This document shows, one piece after another, positions 1 through 6,429 of a stretch of 10,724 bases of DNA. Every line of letters begins with the position of its first letter. Position 1 is the stretch's first letter. Made by a program: the position numbers and the translations under genes. Source of the stretch: UBA9715 sp003452695 (lineage in GTDB: Bacteria; Actinomycetota; Coriobacteriia; Coriobacteriales; Eggerthellaceae); contig CAMOTA010000093.1 of assembly GCA_946625225.1 (NCBI GenBank), positions 1 through 10,724 of the forward strand, in the 5' to 3' direction. The notes beneath the pieces were generated by a model. It saw only the letters and a list, made by a program, of their open reading frames with translations, made no database searches and was not told where the DNA came from.

Positions 1-582
1 CATGGTCAGCGTGCCGTACACGAAGATGCCGCCGCCGTTGTACGCCTGGTTGCCCGTGATGGTGCCGGACTCCACGATGAGGTGGCCCTCGCCGCCGATG
101 ACGAAGCCGCCGCCGTTCTCGTCGTAGCCGCCGGTTATCTTGCCGCCGCCGGCGCTATCGCGTAGGGTGAGCGTACCCTGGTTCACGTCGAAGACGTGGC
201 CGTTGTTGTCGTCGTCCTGCTCGGCAAGGTTGCGGTTTATGGTATGGCCGGCCAGATCGATGGTGAAGCTTACGCCAGGGCGCACGACCTTCAGCGTGCC
301 GCCGGTGGTTATGTCGGCGTTCAGGACGATTGTCTGCCCGTCGGTAACGGAGCCAATGGCTTCCTGCAAGGCTTGCTCGCTGTCAACCGAAATATCCCCC
401 TCAGCTTGCGCCGCAAGCTCGCCGACGGCACTCGGCGGTGCCATCAGGGCAATGGGGTTCGCCGCGGCCAGCATGCCTTGGGTCGCCGTGTCGCCTTCCT
501 GCGCCATCGCGCTTGCCGGCGCAATCGGGCAGAACCCGACCACCAGCACGATTGACATCAGCACGTTTAGGATTTTCTTCAT
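1..582 (-). CDS. Secreted Gly-rich beta-helix surface protein, N-terminal 194 residues (partial)
   Basis: The frame is open from an ATG at 582 to the window edge, so the C-terminus is missing. A purine-rich Shine-Dalgarno (GGGAGGGA) lies a few bases upstream and fixes the start. The N-terminus is a clear Sec signal peptide: MKK, then a hydrophobic core through about residue 17, then PIAPASAMA with likely cleavage after Ala27. Cys18 is preceded by Phe, so this is not a lipobox. From about residue 73 the mature part has an ITTGGTLKV-type strand pattern. After about residue 135 it becomes Gly-rich rungs such as GGGFVIGG, SGTITGN and NNGGGIFVYG. These are typical of right-handed parallel beta-helix (pectate-lyase-like) adhesins. 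It is probably a large cell-envelope protein; the missing C-terminus would be expected to carry a wall anchor. It diverges from metY and has no evident functional link to it. The secretion signal is directly visible; the adhesin role is inferred. Confidence 0.85.
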   Translation of the reverse strand, partial: MKKILNVLMSIVLVVGFCPIAPASAMAQEGDTATQGMLAAANPIALMAPPSAVGELAAQAEGDISVDSEQALQEAIGSVTDGQTIVLNADITTGGTLKVVRPGVSFTIDLAGHTINRNLAEQDDDNNGHVFDVNQGTLTLRDSAGGGKITGGYDENGGGFVIGGEGHLIVESGTITGNQAYNGGGIFVYGTLTM

Positions 583-722
583 TGCTCCCTCCCATCCCCT
601 GCACGATGGGCGCAAGAAAATGCAGCCACCGCATCTGGAAAAACCGGAAACGTCCGCGATCGGTCATAAGAACAAAACGCCCCCGACCCCTTCTGGCCCT
701 TCCATTCGGGTTTACGCTACAT

Positions 723-772
723 GCCGTGCGGCTATCTCGCAAGAGACCGTTCCAGTACGTCACGGCTTTTTT
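723..772 (+). terminator. Hairpin followed by T6, terminator or attenuator candidate
   Basis: GCCGTG at 723-728 pairs perfectly with CACGGC at 761-766, immediately followed by six Ts at 767-772. Inside the 32-base loop a small hairpin TCTC-GCAA-GAGA can form. The T-tract points rightwards, towards metY. No gene upstream on the plus strand needs terminating, so it is either a premature terminator in a metY leader started further upstream or a chance structure. The predicted metY promoter at 854 lies downstream of it and would bypass it. The stem is short relative to the loop. Confidence 0.3.
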
Positions 773-812
773 CAGCGCGACTGACCACCGCCCAGCCGAT
801 GACGCGCTTCAA

Positions 813-833
813 GCTAGCGATTCTTTCGATAGC
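813..833. promoter_or_regulatory. Imperfect palindrome upstream of the metY promoter, possible operator
   Basis: GCTAGCGA and TCGATAGC are inverted around TTCTT, with seven of eight positions pairing. It sits about 20 bases upstream of the predicted -35 box, a location used by activator sites. No regulator gene is nearby and no known family consensus is recognised. Confidence 0.25.
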
Positions 834-853
834 CAGACATAGAAATCATCCGC

Positions 854-882
854 TTTACCTAGCAGATTCCTCGGATTATTGT
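854..882 (+). promoter_or_regulatory. Probable metY promoter
   Basis: TTTACC (854-859, four of six matches to TTGACA) and TATTGT (877-882, four of six to TATAAT) are separated by 17 bases. Transcription would begin near 890, leaving a leader of about 70 bases before the ATG at 962. The elements are weak matches and were picked by eye. Confidence 0.35.
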
Positions 883-961
883 TATGAACATCGCAGTTCA
901 AAAAAGAATGGACTTGTGCAATAGTTATCGATTTCACGGAACGCCAGGAAAGGACACTGCC

Positions 962-2242
962 ATGACCGACTACAAATTCGAAACGCTTCAGTTGCATGTG
1001 GGACAAGAGGAGGCAGACCCGGCCACCGATGCCCGCGCTGTCCCCATCTACCAGACGACCTCGTACGTCTTCCACGATTCCGCCCATGCGGCAGCGCGGT
1101 TCGGGCTTGCGGACGCCGGCAACATCTACGGCCGGCTGACGAATTCGACCCAGGACGTACTGGAGCGGCGCATCGCCGCGCTCGAGGGCGGTTCGGCGGC
1201 GCTAGCCCTGGCAAGCGGGGCAGCGGCCATCACCTATACCATCCAGGCATTGGCGGGAACAGGCGAGCACATCGTGGCGCAAAAGACCATCTACGGCGGC
1301 AGCTTCAACCTGCTCGGGCACACGTTGCCGCTGTACGGCATCGACACCACCTTCGTCGACGTGCACGATCTGAACGAAGTGCGCGCCGCCATCCAGCCCA
1401 ACACCAAGGCCATCTTCGCCGAAACCCTCGGCAATCCCAACAGCGACATCCCCGACATCGACGCGCTGGCGGAAATCGCCCACGAACATGGCATTCCCCT
1501 GGTCGTCGACAACACGTTCGCCACGCCCTTCCTGCTGCGCCCGATTCAGCACGGAGCCGATATCGTCGTGCATTCGGCCACCAAGTTCATCGGCGGCCAC
1601 GGCACCACGCTCGGCGGCATCATCGTCGATTCGGGCAACTTCGACTGGAAGGAATCGGGCAAGTACGCCCCCATTGCCGACCCGAACCCAAGCTATCACG
1701 GCGTCTCGTTTGCCGATGCAGCAGGGCCGGCCGCCTTTGTCACCTACATCCGCGCCATCCTGCTGCGCGACACCGGTGCCTGCATATCCCCGTTCAACGC
1801 CTTCCTGCTGCTCCAAGGCGTCGAGACGCTTTCGCTCAGAATCGAGCGACACGTTGCCAACACCAAGCACGTCGTGGATTACCTGGCAAGCCATCCCCTG
1901 GTACGGAAGGTGAACCACCCTTCCCTGCCCGACCACCCCGACCACGAGCTGTACCAGCGGTACTTCCCGAACGGGGGAGCGTCTATCTTCACATTTGAAA
2001 TCGATGGCGGCCAAGAGCAAGCCCATGCGTTCATCGACGCGCTCCAGGTATTCTCGTTGCTTGCGAACGTCGCCGACGTGAAGAGCCTCGTCATCCACCC
2101 GGCAACGACCACGCATTCCCAGCTTACGCAAGAAGAGCTGCTCGAATCCGGCATTACCCCGGCAACGATTCGGCTCTCGATCGGCACCGAGCACATCGAC
2201 GACATCATCGCCGACCTGCAACGGGGTTTCGCCAGGCTTTAG
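962..2242 (+). CDS. metY: O-acetylhomoserine sulfhydrylase (aminocarboxypropyltransferase)
   Basis: A 426-residue cytoplasmic PLP enzyme of the Cys/Met metabolism (gamma-family, fold type I) group. It would form homocysteine from O-acetylhomoserine and sulfide, the direct-sulfhydrylation route to methionine. The N-terminus (ETLQLHVGQE) and YQTTSYVF are characteristic of MetY. IYGRLTNSTQ is the phosphate/substrate-contacting loop of the neighbouring subunit; VVDNTFATP carries the Asp that holds the PLP ring nitrogen. SATKFIGGHG contains the PLP-binding lysine, Lys208. The length matches the family and there is no sign of damage. An in-frame ATG at 884 would add 26 unconserved residues; the ATG at 962 is preferred because GGAAAGGA lies about 7 bases upstream and the MTDYKFETLQ start is typical. 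It appears monocistronic. MetY versus MetZ or cystathionine synthase is judged from residue pattern, so the exact substrate is inferred. Confidence 0.93.
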   Translation: MTDYKFETLQLHVGQEEADPATDARAVPIYQTTSYVFHDSAHAAARFGLADAGNIYGRLTNSTQDVLERRIAALEGGSAALALASGAAAITYTIQALAGTGEHIVAQKTIYGGSFNLLGHTLPLYGIDTTFVDVHDLNEVRAAIQPNTKAIFAETLGNPNSDIPDIDALAEIAHEHGIPLVVDNTFATPFLLRPIQHGADIVVHSATKFIGGHGTTLGGIIVDSGNFDWKESGKYAPIADPNPSYHGVSFADAAGPAAFVTYIRAILLRDTGACISPFNAFLLLQGVETLSLRIERHVANTKHVVDYLASHPLVRKVNHPSLPDHPDHELYQRYFPNGGASIFTFEIDGGQEQAHAFIDALQVFSLLANVADVKSLVIHPATTTHSQLTQEELLESGITPATIRLSIGTEHIDDIIADLQRGFARL

Positions 2243-2252
2243 CAGGGGCATC

Positions 2253-2294
2253 TGCATCCCGCTGGCTGCGTCTTCCAGCGGGCAGCGGGATGCA
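2253..2294 (+). terminator. Hairpin downstream of metY, two alternative folds
   Basis: TGCATCCCGCTG (2253-2264) is perfectly complementary to CAGCGGGATGCA (2283-2294), giving a 12-bp stem with an 18-base loop. A competing 8-bp stem forms between CCCGCTGG (2258-2265) and CCAGCGGG (2275-2282). It begins 11 bases after the metY stop. No T-tract follows, so it is a terminator or RNA 3'-end stabiliser of the kind seen in high-GC bacteria rather than a classical intrinsic terminator. Confidence 0.5.
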
Positions 2295-2435
2295 ACAAGC
2301 GCCGGCAGTTATCGCCCCAGGCATGGGCCAAGCCGTAGTCAGTTCCGAAATAGGTTACTTTTCGCGGCCCGGCCAGAAGCGCGGGGCGGGGAGAGCACGT
2401 GAATAAAACCGCCTGGTCGTTATATTCAGCCGCTT

Positions 2436-3743
2436 TTGAACATACAGGCTATAAAGGAAACGGGAACCAAGACCAGCGAGCCCATGCGCCTGGTGGAATG
2501 GCCGGGGCATGCGGGCACGTTCCTTACCTCGAAAGCCGGCAAATTGCAGAAGCTGACAATCGGCAACCTGGGCGGCGGCACGCCATCGCTGACCTATACG
2601 GATATGGGCCTCGCGAACTTCAACGTGAACTCGTTTGGCCTCGATTCCACCGGGTCGGTCATCTTCTGGCCAGCCTGCAGCGAGGACAACGCCGGATACA
2701 CATACGACGCCTCGGGCAAGGGAACAGCGCGAAAATGGACCGAAGTTCACCAGATAATGGGGTCGCGCCTGCGGAACGGCACGTTCTCGGACCCGTTCGT
2801 ATACGGCGAGGTAACGCACGACATGCACGTCATGCAGGTAATCGACTACCTGAGCTCGTCCACGCTTACCATACTCAGCGTGGACATGAAGGACGCCCTG
2901 AAGGGCAAAGCCGACTTGTGGTTCACATCGATTCCGCTCGTGAAATGCGCGAACGTCATCGGTTGCGAAGCGGCTTCCTCTTTCGCGTATCCGGGCGAGA
3001 AGGCGCTGTTCTACCTGACCGTTCGAAACGACGGCAACACGTACCTTTCCGGCTTCACCGCGAAGCTGTCCGAGCAGGGCAAAACGGCCATCGGCCCGGC
3101 CAAGCTCGAGTTCTCGAAAGCCACGCTGTGCGAATCGGGCTATAACCCAGCCGATGGCGGCAGCCTGAAAAACATCGAGCCCGACTATGCGCTCGCACCG
3201 GGCAAGACATCGGTCTATCAGGTCGAAATTACCATCCCCAACGACTGGAAGGACGAAAAGAAGGTAAGCGTGTCGGCGGCAGAAGCGGTTGCCGCAAGTG
3301 CCGGGGGCGTTAAAACCCAGGCCGATGGCGATGTTGCAGACGAGGACATCGAGGAATACGTGGTGGGCACGGGAGACTTGGGCGACCAAGACTACGACGA
3401 AGAGCTCGACACCGGCAAGGGCAAGGTGCCCTTCGACATCCTGCATGTCTGGTACGACGACAGCTACGACGACGACGCAGAGGAAGACTACGCCGATGCG
3501 CCCATGGAAAGCGACGAGGACGGCCCGCACGAGAAGGGCCCGTCAATCAAGCCCACGCCGGTCAAACCGTCTCCCGCAAGCCCATCGTCTTCGCGCACAA
3601 CCCCCTCGACCGGCGACTTCGCGTTCCCGTTCGGATTGGCAGCGGCCGCAGCCGCAGCCGCCGGAGTTGGCATGGCGGCCTATTCGAAACGCCGCAGCGA
3701 ACTCGAGGAAGGCAAGCTGGCCGGCGAACACGAAGGCGAATGA
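2436..3743 (+). pseudogene. C-terminal part of a wall-anchored surface protein, probably 5'-truncated
   Basis: The frame is open from just after a stop at 2400-2402 to the TGA at 3741. The only starts near the 5' end are a TTG at 2436 and an ATG at 2484, neither with a good ribosome site. There is no signal peptide, although the rest of the protein is clearly extracellular in type. Numbered from the TTG (435 residues): about 17-180 is a beta-rich segment (NSFGLDSTGSVIFWPA, VYGEVTHDMHV); 185-282 resembles a CARDB/DUF11-like Ig domain (YPGEKALFYLTVRNDGNTY, LAPGKTSVYQVEITIP); 298-362 is strongly acidic; 363-388 is a Pro/Ser linker. The C-terminus is a sortase-type signal: TPSTGD (389-394), an Ala-rich membrane span (395-416) and KRR. 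A GTG at 2399 has an excellent Shine-Dalgarno but reads another frame. I therefore read this as the surviving 3' part of a larger adhesin gene. A short functional gene with an atypical start cannot be excluded. Confidence 0.65.
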
Positions 3744-3769
3744 TGCACGCCACGGCAAACCGCAACTTC

Positions 3770-3803
3770 ATCTGGGCCGAGGACCACTGCCGTCGGCCCG
3801 GAT
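3770..3803. terminator. Strong hairpin between convergent genes
   Basis: An 11-bp stem with one G-U wobble forms between 3770-3780 and 3793-3803 around a 12-base loop; the core is GGGCCGA/TCGGCCC. It lies between the surface-protein remnant (plus) and the STAS gene (minus), so it can act on either transcript, but no T-tract follows on either strand. Confidence 0.45.
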
Positions 3804-3823
3804 GCAAGGCATCGCCCCATCGT

Positions 3824-3858
3824 GCAATTGCCCTGCCGGAAGCACGGGAATTGCTTTT
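3824..3858 (+). terminator. Intrinsic terminator of the surface-protein remnant
   Basis: GCAATT (3824-3829) pairs with AATTGC (3849-3854); counting the inner part, 10 of 12 positions pair around a short loop. TTTT follows at 3855-3858. It lies 80 bases after the stop of the plus-strand gene and has the T-tract on that strand only. Confidence 0.6.
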
Positions 3859-3885
3859 CGCGGCCCGCCGGGGCTGCGCGGCGCC

Positions 3886-4188
3886 CTACGGTTCGATGTT
3901 CAGGATTTCCACGAGGCCGGTCGCATCGAAGACCTCCATTACCTCTTCGTTCGGATGAAGCAGGCGCAGGCGACCGCCGGCGCCGTTGCACCGCTTGCTG
4001 GCGGCCACGATGACGCGCAAGCCGGCGGAAGCCACGTATTCGAGATTGGCCAGGTCGAAATCCACGTTCGCCACATCTTCGGGCAAAGCCGCTATCTCGG
4101 CTTCCAGGTCGGGCGCCGCCGCCACCGTAAGTTTTCCATCCAAGGCTATGACGGCATTGGCATTTTCAACGGTCGTTATCAGCTCCAT
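3886..4188 (-). CDS. STAS-domain protein, anti-sigma factor antagonist-like
   Basis: A 100-residue single-domain STAS protein (SpoIIAA/RsbV type), cytoplasmic. It opens with MELITTVENANAVIALDGKL, giving the first strand and the conserved DGKL turn. The signature loop is DLANLEYVASAGLRVIVAA, the equivalent of the SpoIIAA loop whose serine is phosphorylated by an anti-sigma kinase; Ser54 is the candidate here. The C-terminal HPNEEVMEVFDATGLVEILNI is the usual last helix-strand pair. The ATG at 4188 is chosen because AAGGAGGAGG lies about 10 bases upstream; a longer frame starting at 4275 would overlap the preceding gene. It is the last gene of the exporter operon, 37 bases after the second ABC gene. 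Partner-switching proteins of this kind normally release a sigma factor from an anti-sigma kinase, but neither partner is in the window, so the target is unknown. A structural or regulatory role on the exporter itself is possible. Confidence 0.85.
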   Translation of the reverse strand: MELITTVENANAVIALDGKLTVAAAPDLEAEIAALPEDVANVDFDLANLEYVASAGLRVIVAASKRCNGAGGRLRLLHPNEEVMEVFDATGLVEILNIEP

Positions 4189-4225
4189 GCAATCCCCGCC
4201 TCCTCCTTCGCGCTTGCACGCGCAA

Positions 4226-6418
4226 TCATGCCGCCCCTTCGCTATCCAGGCGCTGGCGCTCCACAAGCTCGGCAAACAGACCCCCTCGTTCGATGAGCTC
4301 GTCGTACGTGCCGTCCTCGACGATGCGCCCGCCTTCCAGGTACAGGATGCGATTGCAGTTCTTTATGGTGGAAAGCCGATGCGCGATGACGATGCGCGTG
4401 CAGGCAAGCGCATCCAAAGCCTCGGACACCTGCTTTTGCGTTCGGTTGTCAAGCGCGCTCGTGGCCTCGTCGAAGATGAGCACGCGCGGCTTCGGCGCCA
4501 CGGCGCGCGCTATCATCAGGCGCTGCTTCTGCCCGCCCGATATGCCTCCCGAACCTTCCGAGATTACCGTCTGCATGCCCATGGGCATGGCACGGATATC
4601 CTCGGCAATGCCCGCGATTTCGGCGGCTTCCCATGCATCGTCGAGCGATAGGTGCGGCGCCGAAATCGTGATGTTGGAGTACACGTCTTCCGCGAACAGG
4701 GTGCCGTCCTGCATGACCGTGCCGATGCGACGGCGAAGCGATCGCAGGTCGATTCCCGTCATGTCCTTCCCGTCGTAGTAGATGGCACCCCGCTCCGGCG
4801 TCTCGAAACCCAGGAGCAGCCGAACGAGCGTCGATTTGCCGCAACCCGACCTGCCCACGATGGCCACGTATTCGCCGGGACGGATTGTCAGGTTCATGCC
4901 CTCCACGACGTAGGGCATGTCGTCGTCGTAGCGGAAATACACGTCGTTCAGCTCGATGCGGCCCGTAAGCTCTTCGAGGATCTCCTTTTCCTCGGCGACC
5001 TCGGGTTCGGCGCGCAATATGGGCTCTGCCATGTCGAGATAAGGCTTGATCTGCGCAGACGCCCTGACTACGCCGGCAAGCGAGGCAAACGCCCCCGAAA
5101 CCATGCCGAACGCCGCGAAAAACGCGATGTAGTCCGACGGGGCAACACGGGAAGTCGCGGCAAGGTAGTACAGCACGATGGCGCCCGCAAGCGTTACGGC
5201 CGTGCTAAGGGCGCTGCTCAGCTTCAAGAACAGCGGCGGGTTGTACTGCAGCTCGGCGCTCTTGGTGTAGGCGCGCGCCCATTGGACAAACGCGCGCTTC
5301 TCGGCACCGGCCAGCTTTACTTTCTGCACACCATGTATCAGGGCGAAGCTCTTGCCGTTTTCCTTGGCGGCAAGCTCCATCTGCCGGCGCGTCACGCGCA
5401 TCTGCACGATTGCGGTGGCCAGCGTCATCGCAACCGTTGCGGCGATGATGGCAATCGAGGGCCACATGAGCGCCGGGGCGAATTGCGCGATCTGCGTTAC
5501 GTACAGAAGCGAGAACAGGGCCGTGGTGCCAAGGGACAGCACGTTCGTCACGAACAGCTCGGCCAGGTTCTTGGCAGCAGCGCTGCGGCTTGCAAGCTCG
5601 CCGGCGCTGTAGTTGCGAAAGAACGTGGCCGGCAGGCTGAGGATGCGCATCATGAAAGCGGCCGCAACCGAAGTTGACATCTTCGTGCGTATGCGGTTGA
5701 CGGCAATCTCGCGCGAAGCCGTGACCATCTGCTGAGAAAATGCGGTGCACAGCAAAAACGCCGCCGTCGACCACAGCACCGCATAGCTGCCGGTGCTGGC
5801 CACGTAGCCGGTGAGCACTTTCACGATGGGGGGCAGCAGCATGCCGACCAACGTGACGAGCAGCGTTATGACCACGAGCAATGCGAAGTCCACCGCATTC
5901 AGGCACTGCCTCATGTACGAGATGAGGTCGGGAATGCCGATTCGGCCGAGCGGCAAGGGCCGGTAGAAGCAGCGGGCCTCGGGCGCGAACGTCTTCGCGT
6001 TGCGCGCGTTCACGGTAACCTTCCGCCCGGTTTCATCGCGGAACCAATAGCCGACATAGGGCTTCGGAAACAGCGGCCGGGGCGCGCCATCGTCTGCGCC
6101 ATATGCGATGAGAGGTCCGAAGGCGTCCTTGTACCAGCCCTCCGGCAGTTCCACCATGCGCTGCATGATGCCATGGGGCCGCAAGGCGTATTCCATCTGC
6201 TCGTCGGGGTCGGTTATGCCGGCGGGAATGTCCCGCGGGCTAATGTGGTAGTACTTCAAGATGTCGTCGACGGCCTCTTTCGACACGATGCGGCCGCTGG
6301 CCATCGAACCGGCAGCATGGCCGCCCACGACCGCCGAGGCCATGCGCAGGATGGAATCTTCGAACTGCTCCTGGTCGCCCAGCTCGCGCTGGCGAATCTG
6401 GTCGTCGAACATGCCCAT
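4226..6418 (-). CDS. NHLM-type ABC exporter, permease/ATP-binding protein without peptidase
   Basis: A 730-residue half-transporter of the type paired with a peptidase ABC protein in NHLM microcin export (family style of TIGR03797; no search was run). Residues 1-165 form a cytoplasmic extension with no membrane span and no C39 motifs, ending PLPLGRIGIPDL. Six membrane segments follow at roughly 177-200, 213-232, 290-312, 317-338, 402-424 and 430-450. The nucleotide-binding domain is complete: Walker A GRSGCGKST (522-530), Q-loop Gln570, signature ISGGQKQR from 626, Walker B RVLIFDE (645-651) and switch His680. The start is at 6418 or the second ATG at 6412; GGGGGTGAGG lies just upstream of both and overlaps the stop of the preceding gene. 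An 11-base gap implies translational coupling. It likely forms a heterodimer with the upstream peptidase ABC protein; both ATPase sites look intact. The cargo is inferred to be a peptide. Confidence 0.9.
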   Translation of the reverse strand: MGMFDDQIRQRELGDQEQFEDSILRMASAVVGGHAAGSMASGRIVSKEAVDDILKYYHISPRDIPAGITDPDEQMEYALRPHGIMQRMVELPEGWYKDAFGPLIAYGADDGAPRPLFPKPYVGYWFRDETGRKVTVNARNAKTFAPEARCFYRPLPLGRIGIPDLISYMRQCLNAVDFALLVVITLLVTLVGMLLPPIVKVLTGYVASTGSYAVLWSTAAFLLCTAFSQQMVTASREIAVNRIRTKMSTSVAAAFMMRILSLPATFFRNYSAGELASRSAAAKNLAELFVTNVLSLGTTALFSLLYVTQIAQFAPALMWPSIAIIAATVAMTLATAIVQMRVTRRQMELAAKENGKSFALIHGVQKVKLAGAEKRAFVQWARAYTKSAELQYNPPLFLKLSSALSTAVTLAGAIVLYYLAATSRVAPSDYIAFFAAFGMVSGAFASLAGVVRASAQIKPYLDMAEPILRAEPEVAEEKEILEELTGRIELNDVYFRYDDDMPYVVEGMNLTIRPGEYVAIVGRSGCGKSTLVRLLLGFETPERGAIYYDGKDMTGIDLRSLRRRIGTVMQDGTLFAEDVYSNITISAPHLSLDDAWEAAEIAGIAEDIRAMPMGMQTVISEGSGGISGGQKQRLMIARAVAPKPRVLIFDEATSALDNRTQKQVSEALDALACTRIVIAHRLSTIKNCNRILYLEGGRIVEDGTYDELIERGGLFAELVERQRLDSEGAA

Positions 6419-6429
6419 AACCTCACCCC

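Larger units (their letters stand above)
583..961. other. Divergent intergenic region between the beta-helix gene and metY
   Basis: This 379-base gap separates two divergent genes. I see no convincing coding frame in it; the open frames are Arg/Pro-rich by-products of the base composition. It holds the Shine-Dalgarno of the beta-helix gene (583-600), a hairpin followed by six Ts at 723-772, an imperfect palindrome at 813-833 and a plausible sigma-70-type promoter for metY at 854-882. I found no clear promoter for the minus-strand gene. I could not match it to the S-box, SAM-II/IV or T-box motifs that often precede methionine/cysteine genes. Confidence 0.6.

Noticed and set aside
1..582. A lipoprotein signal in the beta-helix protein (Cys18)
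   Set aside because: The residue before the Cys is Phe and a standard Ala-X-Ala cleavage site follows at 25-27, which fits signal peptidase I.
140..784. Plus-strand frames opposite the beta-helix gene
   Set aside because: The minus-strand frame has a signal peptide, ribosome site and beta-helix repeats, which explain the region fully.
583..961. A known SAM or T-box riboswitch upstream of metY
   Set aside because: None of the conserved core segments could be identified by eye, so only an unnamed hairpin is reported.
1202..2257. A 351-codon minus-strand frame opposite metY
   Set aside because: It is a shadow of an intact, clearly recognised enzyme gene and has no recognisable motif.
2399..3145. 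A plus-strand frame starting at GTG 2399 with a very good Shine-Dalgarno (GGGGAG)
   Set aside because: Beyond the first dozen codons the product is low-quality sequence overlapping the surface-protein frame. The ribosome site may be a relic of a lost start, so it is mentioned with the remnant rather than called as a gene.
2355..3530. A 391-codon minus-strand frame opposite the surface-protein remnant
   Set aside because: The plus-strand frame carries a coherent Ig-like region, acidic spacer and wall anchor; the minus frame has none and is a by-product of codon bias.
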